Origin: Amycolatopsis eburnea
Lineage (GTDB): Bacteria; Actinomycetota; Actinomycetes; Mycobacteriales; Pseudonocardiaceae
Length of the DNA: 64,000 nucleotides
Assembly (NCBI RefSeq): GCF_003937945.1
Contig: NZ_RSEC01000062.1
Coordinates: 302,256-366,255 of the forward strand
Direction: 5' to 3'
Below the pieces are notes generated by a model. That model was not told where the DNA came from, searched no databases, and was given only the letters and a program-made list of their open reading frames with translations. Every line of letters begins with the position of its first letter. Position 1 is the stretch's first letter. Made by a program: the position numbers and the translations under genes. Below are positions 16,838-27,429 of this stretch, in pieces.

Positions 16838-17724
16838 CAGGCCGGGAGGAGTGTCGCCAGGCGGTCCACGCCCAGGCCGCTCGTCATCAGCCGTTCCTTC
16901 GCGTTCCCCAGCAACCGCCGCGTCCACGGCGTGAAGCCGCCATCGCCCACTTCGGCGAGCTCGCCGCCGAAGGACGCGTACACCTTGAAGCAGAGGCCCT
17001 CGTAGTACCCACCTCGGCCGCCTTCGCGGTCCGGGAACGGGCGGACCGGCACGTCCGGCACCGCATCGAGCAGGCCCTCGAACCGGGGGTCGAGCACGGT
17101 CACGGCCAGCTCGACCGCGGCCGCGCCCAGCGTCCGGCAGGCCTCGGCCAGCAGCCGGGCGTGCTCGGCCCAGTGCTGCCGCTCGAAGGCCAGGTCGCCG
17201 GAGTCCCGGCCGGCCGTCACCGCACCGAACAGCGAGAAGTGCGCGAACAGCCCCGCCGGGACCTGCTGGGCCCGCACCACGCGCTGCACCGAGGCCAGGC
17301 GGACGACGTCCGCCGACGAGCGCCGGACCGCCGCCTCCAGGGCCAGGCCGGTGGTGGGGTCGGCGGCGACCTCGGTGCCGCGGCCGGTCGGCACCACCCG
17401 GTGCTGGGCCACCCCGGCCACCGCCGAATGGGTGCCGAGCGGGACGAGCGGCGAGAGGGGCACCAGGTCGAAGCCCGTTGCGGCGCCGAGCGCGGCGTCT
17501 TCGACCCGGCGCAGCAGGGCGAACGGCAGCGGGCTCGGCGCCGCGAACCGGTCGTCGCGGTGCCGCCGCAGCACGTCGGGACCGGACACCCGGGCCGCGC
17601 GGCGGCGCGCGATCTCCAGCTGCACCGTGGTCAGGTCGGCGCCGGGCAACGCGGCCAGCACGTCGGCCGCCGCGCCGCCCGGCCCGGAAAGGACCCGGCG
17701 CCCGGGTCCGTCGTCGTGTGCCAT
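16837..17724 (-). CDS. Conserved protein with class II aminoacyl-tRNA synthetase-like core
   Basis: The protein has 295 residues. No complete synthetase is recognised, but several parts resemble the class II catalytic core. VRLASVQRVVRAQ resembles the motif 2 strand, with the usual acidic residue missing. GGYYEGLCFKVYA resembles HisRS/HisZ-type sequence. SGLGVDRLATLL near the C-terminus matches motif 3 (GxGxxR). No anticodon-binding domain is present. It could be an amino acid ligase, an enzyme activator like HisZ, or a degenerate synthetase. ATG 17724 is preferred over an upstream in-frame start. It is divergent from the DUF948 gene. Confidence 0.55.
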   Translation of the reverse strand: MAHDDGPGRRVLSGPGGAAADVLAALPGADLTTVQLEIARRRAARVSGPDVLRRHRDDRFAAPSPLPFALLRRVEDAALGAATGFDLVPLSPLVPLGTHSAVAGVAQHRVVPTGRGTEVAADPTTGLALEAAVRRSSADVVRLASVQRVVRAQQVPAGLFAHFSLFGAVTAGRDSGDLAFERQHWAEHARLLAEACRTLGAAAVELAVTVLDPRFEGLLDAVPDVPVRPFPDREGGRGGYYEGLCFKVYASFGGELAEVGDGGFTPWTRRLLGNAKERLMTSGLGVDRLATLLPA

Positions 17725-17852
17725 CGCCCAGGTGTACCGCCCCGCGGGCGCCGGGGGCGACGGGTTTTCCGGCCCGCGCGGGGTGACACGGTCGGGGACC
17801 CGGCCAGGCGGTAACCTCACCAGCACCCAAGACCGCTATCCGAGGAGGGCCC

Positions 17853-18239
17853 GTGTCGGCAGGGCAGATCGCCGCGTTGATCGCCGCAGGTGCATTCGTG
17901 GTGCTGGTCGTCCTGCTGGCGATCCCGCTGATCAAGCTCGGCAAGACGCTGGACGCGGCCACCGAGGCGATCGAGCGCACCAACAGCAACACCGACCCGC
18001 TGCTGATCGGCGCGAACCAGACGATCACGCACGTCAACACCCAGCTCGAGCGGGTGGACGGGATCACGTCGAACGCGCAGGCCGTCACCGGCAACGTCTC
18101 CGCGCTGACGTCGGTGTTCACCGCGACGCTGGGCGGCCCGCTCGTGAAGACCGCGGCGCTGTCCTACGGCCTGTCCAAGGCGATCCGCGCGCGCAAGAAG
18201 AAGAACGCGCTGAAGGCCGCGAAGAAGGCCGCCAAATGA
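17853..18239 (+). CDS. DUF948 domain membrane-anchored protein
   Basis: The protein has 128 residues. One N-terminal membrane helix (IAALIAAGAFVVLVVLLAIP) is followed by a helical region rich in Asn and Thr that is likely a coiled coil, and a strongly basic Lys/Ala C-terminus. DUF948 proteins of this length sit upstream of alaS in many actinobacteria; the function is not known. GTG 17853 has GAGGAG just upstream. Its stop overlaps the next gene start (ATGA). Confidence 0.85.
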   Translation: MSAGQIAALIAAGAFVVLVVLLAIPLIKLGKTLDAATEAIERTNSNTDPLLIGANQTITHVNTQLERVDGITSNAQAVTGNVSALTSVFTATLGGPLVKTAALSYGLSKAIRARKKKNALKAAKKAAK

Positions 18240-18541
18240 GGCGGCTGTTCTGGCTCGGCGTCGGCGTGGTCGCCGGGGTAGCCCTGTCCCGCAAGGCGGC
18301 CGAAACGGCTCGTCAGGCCACTCCGGCGGGGTTAGCATCGAACCTGGGCGACGCCGTGCGCGAGCTGGCCGGCGCCGTGGGTTCGTTCGGCGCCGAGGTG
18401 CGCGCGGGCATGAACGAGCGGGAGCAGGAGTTGCACGACATGGTCGAGGAGCGGACGGGCGTTTCGGCGCCCCGCGCCGAAGGACGGCACGCGGCTGCCG
18501 CGCGGCGCCCGGTCCGGCGAGCTCGCCGGGCGGAGGGCTGA
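18236..18541 (+). CDS. Small DUF6167-like protein
   Basis: The protein has 101 residues. The N-terminal hydrophobic helix (LFWLGVGVVAGVALSRKAA) is followed by an amphipathic helical segment and a disordered Arg/Ala-rich tail. The ATG overlaps the DUF948 stop by four bases. The gene order DUF948 / DUF6167 / alaS is recurrent in actinobacteria, which supports the call more than the sequence alone. Confidence 0.7.
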   Translation: MRRLFWLGVGVVAGVALSRKAAETARQATPAGLASNLGDAVRELAGAVGSFGAEVRAGMNEREQELHDMVEERTGVSAPRAEGRHAAAARRPVRRARRAEG

Positions 18542-18613
18542 TCCGGGCCTGCCCGGAACCCTTCCGCCGCCGCCGTCGACCCCGTTCGCAGCAACCAGCA
18601 CAAGGACTGACCC

Positions 18614-21266
<2,653 letters not shown>

Positions 21267-21274
<8 letters not shown>

Positions 21275-21767
21275 CCGCGGAAACCGCGGCCCGGATCGCC
21301 CAGGCAAGGACGATCCGGGGCGCGGCCGTCGGCTCGGGGTGGATGTCGGATCCGTCCGGGTCGGGGTGGCGCTCAGCGATCCGGCCCCCCTGCTCGCTTC
21401 GCCATTGGTTACCCTCTCCCGCGATGCGACCGACGACAGTGATCTGGACCAGCTGGCCGCCCTCGTCACCGAGCACGAGGTGGTCGAGGTGATCGTGGGC
21501 CTGCCGAGAACGCTCGCCAACCGCCAGGGACCGGCGGCCGAGCTGGCGATCGCGTACGCTGAACGCCTGGCCGGGCGGATCACGCCCGTGCCGGTCCGGC
21601 TGGGCGACGAGCGGCTGACCACGGTCACCGCATCCCGCATCCTCTCCCAGCGCGGGGTCAAAGGCCGCAAGCAGCGCGCGGTGGTCGACCAGGCCGCCGC
21701 CGTCGAGATCCTGCAGGCCTGGATCGACGCCGCCGCCGCGCACCGCGCCCGGGAGGGAGACCGATGA
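21267..21767 (+). CDS. ruvX: Putative pre-16S rRNA nuclease / Holliday junction resolvase (YqgF/RuvX)
   Basis: The protein has 166 residues. The RNase H-like fold is recognised by LGVDVGSVRVGVALSD (first catalytic Asp), the segment VEVIVGLPRTL (catalytic Glu region) and the C-terminal DQAAAVEILQAWID (last Asp). The family is linked to 16S rRNA end processing and possibly recombination. The start is a TTG at 21267 or 21258, both inside the alaS 3' end. The stop overlaps the mltG start, so alaS-ruvX-mltG-aroE form one overlapping cluster. Confidence 0.9.
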
Positions 21768-24136
21768 ACGAGCAGCACCCCGAGCTGCCCCGCGGACGCA
21801 GGCGACTGCGCGAGCCGGGACCGGCCACCCCGCCGCCGTCCCGTCCCGCACCGCGCCGTGACGACCCGCGGGCGAGCGGGTACCAGGAACTGCCGCAGGC
21901 TTCGCGGCACAGCGGCGAGTACGACCTGCCCCAGCCGTCCCGCCGCGGCCGCTCCGCCGAGCCGGGCCCCGACGCACCGGGCGGCCGCCGTCGCCGCCTG
22001 GAGCCCCCGGCCCCGCTGCCCCCGGCCGAAGCGGACTTCGACCCCCGCGACGCCGAGCGCGCCGGCCCGGCCCGCGCCCGCCACGGCCTCGACGCGGGCG
22101 CCGACGGCCCCGCCCCGCGCCGCCGCCGCACCACCCCGGACCCCGCCGAGCCCCGGCGCCGCCGCCCCGCACGGGACGAAGCCGCCCGCCGTCGGCGACC
22201 GAGTCCGGAGGAGCTGGCGGAGGTTGAGGCGCGTCGGCGTCAGGGGATGCCGGAGCCGGAGCTGGACGACGTCCGCCGTCGGCGACCGAGCCCGGAGGAG
22301 CTGGCCGAAGCCGAGGCCGCGCGCCGTCGGCGACCCAGCCCGGAAGAGCTGATGGAAGCCGAGGCTCGCCGCCGTCAGGCGATGCCGGAGCCGGAGCTGG
22401 ACGACGCCCGCCGTCGGCGACCCAGCCCCGAGGAGCTGGCCGAGGCCGAAGCCGCCCGACGGCACCAGGCGATGCTCGACCTCGAAGAAGCCGCCGAAGC
22501 GCAGGCCGCCCGGATGCGCGGCAGCGCCGACGAGGGCGCCGAAGCACGAGTCGCCCACCTGCGCGGCGGACCCGCCGACGAGCCCCCGCAGCAGCGCCGC
22601 CGCGGTCCGGCGCCCGACCCGGCCGAAGGCGCCGATCCGCGCCGCCGCCGGGCCGCCGAGCCCGATGCCGAATCGCTGCGCCGCCGGGCGGCTCTCGAGC
22701 CCGAGGCCGAGTTCGATCCCCGCGCCGAGCCCCCGCGGCGGTCCCGCCAGCCGGGTGACCGCTCTGCCGGCGTGCCCGAACCCGGTGCCGAACCGCCGCG
22801 GCGCCGCCGTCCGCCGCCCCCGCCGGTGCGGGACGACCCGCCCACGGACATCATCCCGGCGCAGGCCCCGCCCGAGCCGGCCCACGAGGACCCCGGCGAG
22901 TTCTTCGCCGAGGACGACGAGTACGCGGACTACGACGAGTACGAAGACGACTACGACGAGGCCGAGTACGACGACGAGTACGACGACTACGAGGACGAGC
23001 CGGCCAAGCCCCGCAAGAAGAAGGGCAAGCGGTTCCTGGGCTGGGTCGCCGCGATCGCGGTGATCGCCCTGCTCGCTGGCGGCGCCTACTACGGCTTCAC
23101 CAAGTTCTTCGGCTACGAGGACTTCGACGGCGCCGGTGACGGGGACGTGCTGTTCCAGGTCGACGACGGCGACTCGACGTCGGCGATCGGAGCGAAGCTC
23201 GCCACCGCCGGCATCGTCGCCAGCGGCAAGGCGTTCGTGAAGGCCGGCGAGGACAACCCGAAGCTGGCCCGGATCCAGCACGGCTTCTACGTGATGAAGT
23301 CGCACATGTCCGGGGCCAGCGCGGTCGACCGGATCACCTCGCCGGCGTCGCGCGTCGGCCAGCTGGAGATCCGGCCGTACACGCAGTTCGACGACATCAC
23401 CCAGCCCGACGGCAAGGTCACGCCCGGCGTGTACAGCCTGCTGGCGAAGGCGACGTGCGCGCAGCTCGACGGCAAGAGCACCTGCGTGTCCGCCGACGAC
23501 TTCCGCAAGGCGGTCGACGGCGCGGACCTGAAGGCGCTCGGCGTGCCGGACTGGGCGATCGAGCCGGCGAACAAGGCCGACCGCAAGGACCGCAGGCTGG
23601 AAGGCCTGATCGCGCCGGGCCTCTACGACGTCCGGCCCGGGGCGAACGCCCAGGAGGTCCTCGGGCAGCTGGTGAAGAGCTCGACCGAGGCCATCCAGAA
23701 CGCCGGGCTGAGCCCGCAGTCGACCGGCCCGGGCATGACGCCGTACCAGACGCTGATCATCGCGTCGATCATCGAGCGCGAGGCGGTGAAGGCCGACTTC
23801 GGCAAGCTGTCGCGGGTCATCTACAACCGGCTGGCGATCAACATGCGGCTGCAGATGGACTCCACGGTCAACTACGTGCTCGACCGGCCGACGCTGCTGA
23901 CGAACGAGGCCGACCGCGTGAAGTCCGGCGCGTACAACACGTACAAGAACGCCGGGCTGCCGCCGACGCCGATTTCGGTGCCGAGCGCGGACGCGATCCA
24001 GGCCGCGGTGCACCCGGTGGCGGGGGACTGGGTCTACTTCGTCAAGTGCGAGAAGAACGGCCTGTCCTGCTTCGCGGTCACCAACGACGAGCACAACAAG
24101 AACCGCGACCTGGCCAGGCAACGCGGTGTCATCTGA
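21764..24136 (+). CDS. mltG: Endolytic murein transglycosylase MltG with long disordered N-terminal region
   Basis: The protein has 790 residues. About 420 N-terminal residues are disordered and cytoplasmic. They are rich in Arg, Pro and Glu, with about four in-frame repeats of RRRPSPEELAEAEA type (about 142-236), then an acidic Asp/Glu/Tyr tract (about 373-411). A single membrane helix follows (about 424-446). The YceG/MltG domain holds the catalytic Glu in SIIEREAVK (near 670), then YNRLAINMRLQMDSTVNY and NAGLPPTPISVP. It cuts nascent glycan strands outside the membrane. Typical MltG proteins lack such a long extension. Confidence 0.93.
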   Translation: MNEQHPELPRGRRRLREPGPATPPPSRPAPRRDDPRASGYQELPQASRHSGEYDLPQPSRRGRSAEPGPDAPGGRRRRLEPPAPLPPAEADFDPRDAERAGPARARHGLDAGADGPAPRRRRTTPDPAEPRRRRPARDEAARRRRPSPEELAEVEARRRQGMPEPELDDVRRRRPSPEELAEAEAARRRRPSPEELMEAEARRRQAMPEPELDDARRRRPSPEELAEAEAARRHQAMLDLEEAAEAQAARMRGSADEGAEARVAHLRGGPADEPPQQRRRGPAPDPAEGADPRRRRAAEPDAESLRRRAALEPEAEFDPRAEPPRRSRQPGDRSAGVPEPGAEPPRRRRPPPPPVRDDPPTDIIPAQAPPEPAHEDPGEFFAEDDEYADYDEYEDDYDEAEYDDEYDDYEDEPAKPRKKKGKRFLGWVAAIAVIALLAGGAYYGFTKFFGYEDFDGAGDGDVLFQVDDGDSTSAIGAKLATAGIVASGKAFVKAGEDNPKLARIQHGFYVMKSHMSGASAVDRITSPASRVGQLEIRPYTQFDDITQPDGKVTPGVYSLLAKATCAQLDGKSTCVSADDFRKAVDGADLKALGVPDWAIEPANKADRKDRRLEGLIAPGLYDVRPGANAQEVLGQLVKSSTEAIQNAGLSPQSTGPGMTPYQTLIIASIIEREAVKADFGKLSRVIYNRLAINMRLQMDSTVNYVLDRPTLLTNEADRVKSGAYNTYKNAGLPPTPISVPSADAIQAAVHPVAGDWVYFVKCEKNGLSCFAVTNDEHNKNRDLARQRGVI

Positions 24137-24980
24137 GCCGCGCAAGGCGGCCGTGCTCGGCAAGCCGGTGGCGCACTCGCTGTCCCCGGTGCTGCACGGC
24201 GCCGCGTTCGCCGCGCTCGGCCTGACCGGCTGGACGTACGAGCGGATCGAGACGGGCGCCGAGGAGCTCCCGGCGCTCGTCGACGGCCTCGGCCCGGAGT
24301 GGGCGGGCCTCTCGGTCACCATGCCGGGCAAGCGCGCGGCCCTGGACCACGCGGCTGAGGCGACCCCGCGCGCGGCGGCGGTCGGCGCGGCCAACACCCT
24401 GGTCCGCACCCCCCGCGGCTGGCTCGCGGACTGCACGGACGTCGAAGGCGTCACCGGAGCCCTGCGCGCGGCGGGCGGCTACGAGCCGTCGCCCGGCGAC
24501 ACGGCGGTGGTCCTCGGCGCGGGCGGCACCGCGGCGGCGGCGGTCGTCGGCCTCGCGGCTCTCGGCGTCCGCCGGGTGCGCCTCGTGGTGCGTGAACCGG
24601 CCCGGGCGGCGGAAACCCTCGACGCGGCCAAGCGCGCCGCGCTCGACGTCGACGTCCTCCGCTGGGCCGACACGGATTTCGCTTCGCTGGCATCCTCGGC
24701 GGTCCTGGTGAACACGGTCCCGCCGCCCGCGGTGGCTCCGCACGTGGCGGAGCTGGCGGCGATCGCGCACGTCCTCGACGTCATCTACCACCCGTGGCCG
24801 ACCCCGCTGGCCGAAGCGGTGGCGGCGCGGGGCGGCCGCCTCGCGACCGGGCTGGACATGCTGCTGCACCAGGCGTTCGGCCAGGCCGAGCACTTCACCG
24901 GCCGGCCGGCCCCACGCGCGGCGATGCGGGACGCGCTGCGCGAAGCGACCGGAAATCTGCTGCCGCTGCCGATCGCCTGA
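24126..24980 (+). CDS. aroE: Shikimate dehydrogenase
   Basis: The protein has 284 residues. AroE reduces 3-dehydroshikimate to shikimate with NADPH. The substrate-binding motif GKPVAHSLSPVLH is at the N-terminus, the catalytic Lys lies in SVTMPGKRAAL, and the partner Asp in WLADCTDVEGV. The NADP motif is GAGGTAAAAVVGL. GTG 24126 overlaps mltG by 11 bases, as is usual for this gene pair in actinobacteria. It feeds the same pathway as the aro operon at 37.7-41 kb. Confidence 0.93.
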   Translation: MSSEPRKAAVLGKPVAHSLSPVLHGAAFAALGLTGWTYERIETGAEELPALVDGLGPEWAGLSVTMPGKRAALDHAAEATPRAAAVGAANTLVRTPRGWLADCTDVEGVTGALRAAGGYEPSPGDTAVVLGAGGTAAAAVVGLAALGVRRVRLVVREPARAAETLDAAKRAALDVDVLRWADTDFASLASSAVLVNTVPPPAVAPHVAELAAIAHVLDVIYHPWPTPLAEAVAARGGRLATGLDMLLHQAFGQAEHFTGRPAPRAAMRDALREATGNLLPLPIA

Positions 24981-25023
24981 CGCTATTCTGGCGGACTGCC
25001 CAAAAGAAGGGGGTCTGCCCAGG

Positions 25024-26271
25024 ATGAGCAGTCAAGAAGCCTTGAGCGACGACGAGATCGAGTCGGGCTGGGTCGGCGGCGAGGCGCCGAAGCTCAACTC
25101 GACGGTCACACTCGTGGACTACGACCCGGAGTGGCCGAAGCTCTTCGAGCGCGAAGCCGAACGGATCCGGGACGTGCTGGGGGAGCGGGTGCTCGTGCTG
25201 GAGCACGTCGGCTCGACGTCGGTACCGGGCCTGTGCGCGAAGCCGATCGTCGACATCCTGCTGGAAGTCCCGGATTCCGGCGACGAGGACGCCTACGTCC
25301 CGGCGCTGGAGGCGGCGGGGTACCGGCTCGTCATCCGTGAGCCGGACTGGGAGAAGCACCGCTGCTTCAAGGGCCCGGACACGAACATCAACCTCCACGT
25401 GTACTCGCCGGGCAACGGCCAGACGCCGCGCTACCGGCTCTTCCGCGACCGGTTGCGGTCGCATCCGTCGGAGCTGGCGCTGTACGCGGCGAAGAAGCGG
25501 GAACTCGCGGCGCGGGAGTGGAAGTACATCCAGCACTACGCGGACGCGAAAACGGAGGTGGTGGAGGAAATCCTCGGCCGGGCTCGGGCCGAGCAGTACG
25601 ACGCTTTCAGCGAGTCTTATGCGGCGCACGCGGAGAAGTCGGTGACGAACGCGTGGTACGACCGCCCGGCGATCGTTTCGCTGGCGGGTGAGGTCTCGGG
25701 TCGACGTGTTCTGGACGTGGGTTGTGCGGCCGGGCACTTGAGCGCGTTGCTGGCCTCGGGGGGTGCGGATGTCCTGGGGGTGGATGCCAGCCCGGGGATG
25801 GTTTCCGTCGCCCGGCGGAAGTTCGGCGACGTCGCGCGGTTCGAGGTCGCGGACGTGACCCGGCCGCTCGCCCTCGAGACCGGTTCCTTCGACGTGATCA
25901 CGGCTTCGCTGGTGCTGCACTACGTGAAGGACTGGGCGCCGATGCTGGCGGAGTTCCGGCGGGTGCTGAAACCCGGTGGGGCGCTGGTGTTTTCGGTGCA
26001 CCACCCGGGCGAGGACTGGCGCTGGTTCGACCGGGAGAACTACTTCGAGCTGGAGCTGCTGGAGGACGAGTTCCCGGCCGGCCAGGTGGTGCGCTTCTAC
26101 CGGCGCCCGTTGAGCTGGACGTTCAACGCGGTCCGGGAGGCGGGGTTCGCGGTGGACCGGCTCGAGGAGCCGATGCCGGTTCCGGAGGCCGACGAAGCCG
26201 ACCCGAAGTGGGCGGCGAACCTGCGGACGAAGCCGCGGTTCCTGTACTTCCGGGCGGTCAGTCCCGCTTAG
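25024..26271 (+). CDS. GrpB (UPF0157) - SAM methyltransferase fusion protein
   Basis: The protein has 415 residues and two domains. Residues 1 to about 185 match the GrpB/UPF0157 family, a nucleotidyltransferase-like fold (EHVGSTSVPGLCAKPIVDIL). Residues about 190-415 are a class I SAM-dependent methyltransferase with motif I VLDVGCAAGHLSALL, motif II around VLGVDASPGM and motif IV FDVITASLVLHYVKDW. Both domains occur alone in other bacteria. The joint function is unknown; a modification enzyme for a small molecule is one option. Its last bases overlap the convergent TetR gene. Confidence 0.85.
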   Translation: MSSQEALSDDEIESGWVGGEAPKLNSTVTLVDYDPEWPKLFEREAERIRDVLGERVLVLEHVGSTSVPGLCAKPIVDILLEVPDSGDEDAYVPALEAAGYRLVIREPDWEKHRCFKGPDTNINLHVYSPGNGQTPRYRLFRDRLRSHPSELALYAAKKRELAAREWKYIQHYADAKTEVVEEILGRARAEQYDAFSESYAAHAEKSVTNAWYDRPAIVSLAGEVSGRRVLDVGCAAGHLSALLASGGADVLGVDASPGMVSVARRKFGDVARFEVADVTRPLALETGSFDVITASLVLHYVKDWAPMLAEFRRVLKPGGALVFSVHHPGEDWRWFDRENYFELELLEDEFPAGQVVRFYRRPLSWTFNAVREAGFAVDRLEEPMPVPEADEADPKWAANLRTKPRFLYFRAVSPA

Positions 26272-26926
26272 CCAGGTCCTGGATCAGCTCCACGATCTCC
26301 CGGCTCACCGGCCGGAAGATCCGCAGCCGCGACAACGCCGCCACCCGGGCCAGCAGCGGCACGCTCCGCTCCACCAGCATCCGGCTGCGCTGGGTCCCCG
26401 CCGAGCGGTCGTGGACCCAGAACAGCACCACGCCCATCTGGTACAGCCACAGCAGCTCCGGCAGCTGCCCCCGCAGCTCCGGGTCCAGCTTGACGTCGGA
26501 GCCGTCGACGACCTCGCGCATCAGGCCGATCGAGGCCTCGCGGGCGGCCGACGAGTCGTCGCTGAACGGGCTCAGCGGCGACTCGGGGTCGGCCGCGTTG
26601 ACGAAGAACTGGGTGCCGAAGCGGTGGTAGGGCGCGGCGACGTCGAGCCAGCACAGCAGCACCGCGCGCAGGCGGGCCGCGAAGGCCGGTTCGGCGTCGA
26701 GCAGGGGGCGGGCCTTCGCCAGGTGCTGCCGCGCGATCTCGTCGTAGAAGCCCTGGATCAGCTGTTCCTTCGACGAGAAGTAGTAGTACGCGTTGCCCAC
26801 CGAGACGCCCGCTTCGGCGGCGATCGCGCGCATCGTCGTGCGGTCGTAGCCGTTCTCGGTGAACAGCCGCATCGCGGTCGTGACGATCAGGGACCGCGTT
26901 TCCTCGCTCTTGGCCACGGACTGCAC
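26258..26926 (-). CDS. TetR family transcriptional regulator
   Basis: The protein has 222 residues with the N-terminal TetR helix-turn-helix (TTMRAIAAEAGVSVGNAYYYFSSKEQLI). It lies 16 bases after the membrane-protein gene on the same strand, so the two are probably one operon. Two matching palindromes in the promoter of that operon (27365-27411) are likely operators for this regulator. The GTG at 26926 is listed; GTG 26917 (residue 4) is possible. The ligand is unknown. Confidence 0.88.
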   Translation of the reverse strand: MQSVAKSEETRSLIVTTAMRLFTENGYDRTTMRAIAAEAGVSVGNAYYYFSSKEQLIQGFYDEIARQHLAKARPLLDAEPAFAARLRAVLLCWLDVAAPYHRFGTQFFVNAADPESPLSPFSDDSSAAREASIGLMREVVDGSDVKLDPELRGQLPELLWLYQMGVVLFWVHDRSAGTQRSRMLVERSVPLLARVAALSRLRIFRPVSREIVELIQDLAKRD

Positions 26927-26942
26927 GTTAGCGCCGGTTCCG

Positions 26943-27350
26943 TCAGTGCTGCGGGAAGGGCGGCATCCCCGGGTAGGGGACGGGCGCCGGCGGCACCGGC
27001 TTCGGGGCCAGGTGGCGGCGGCGGATGCCGTTGAAGACCAGCACGTTCACCAGGTGCATGACGCCGAGGATGAGCGCCACCACACCGACCTTCAGCGAGA
27101 GCAGCTCGAACACCTCGCGGGCGCTGAGCACGCTCGCCCGGCTGGTCAGGAACAGCGTCACGAACCCGAGGCTGATCAGGTAGAAGCCCACGACCAGCAG
27201 CTGGTTGACGGCGGCGGCCAGGCCCGGGCTGTCGGCGAAGACCTCGGCGAGGAAGGTGCGGCCGTGCTTGCTCAGCGTCCGGGCCACGAGCACCGTCAGC
27301 GGGATGCTGATCAGCAGGTAGAGCGCATACGCGAGGACGACGGGGTCCAT
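26943..27350 (-). CDS. Small integral membrane protein
   Basis: The protein has 135 residues with three or four hydrophobic segments (AYALYLLISIPLTVLVA, LLVVGFYLISLGFVTLFL, VGVVALILGVMHLVNVLVF) and a Pro-rich tail. I do not recognise the family. ATG 27350 has a TTGGAGG ribosome site. A -10-like TACGGT lies on the minus strand at 27383-27388, with a palindromic operator between it and the gene. Confidence 0.75.
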   Translation of the reverse strand: MDPVVLAYALYLLISIPLTVLVARTLSKHGRTFLAEVFADSPGLAAAVNQLLVVGFYLISLGFVTLFLTSRASVLSAREVFELLSLKVGVVALILGVMHLVNVLVFNGIRRRHLAPKPVPPAPVPYPGMPPFPQH

Positions 27351-27364
27351 GGTTCCTCCAAGTT

Positions 27365-27411
27365 TTGAACGTGTTCAAGAAGACCGTAGCGCGCTTTTTG
27401 AACACGTTCAA
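27365..27411. promoter_or_regulatory. Two palindromic operators in a divergent promoter
   Basis: TTGAACGTGTTCAA (27365-27378) and TTGAACACGTTCAA (27398-27411) are perfect or near-perfect 14-bp palindromes with centres 33 bp apart, about three helix turns. The first overlaps the likely start region of the minus gene, the second abuts the -10 of the plus gene. A dimeric repressor such as the adjacent TetR protein would block both. Confidence 0.72.
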
Positions 27412-27416
27412 GAGGG

Positions 27417-27422
27417 TAGGGT
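27417..27422 (+). promoter_or_regulatory. Candidate -10 element for a leaderless secreted phosphatase gene
   Basis: TAGGGT ends 7 bases before GTG 27430, directly after the second operator palindrome. No ribosome site is seen. Confidence 0.5.
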
Positions 27423-27429
27423 CACGCTC

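Noticed and set aside
16741..16850. Short repeat protein read from family 2 element (APKAALGA-type)
   Set aside because: The peptide repeat comes from the palindromic DNA repeat and lies between two convergent genes without its own start.
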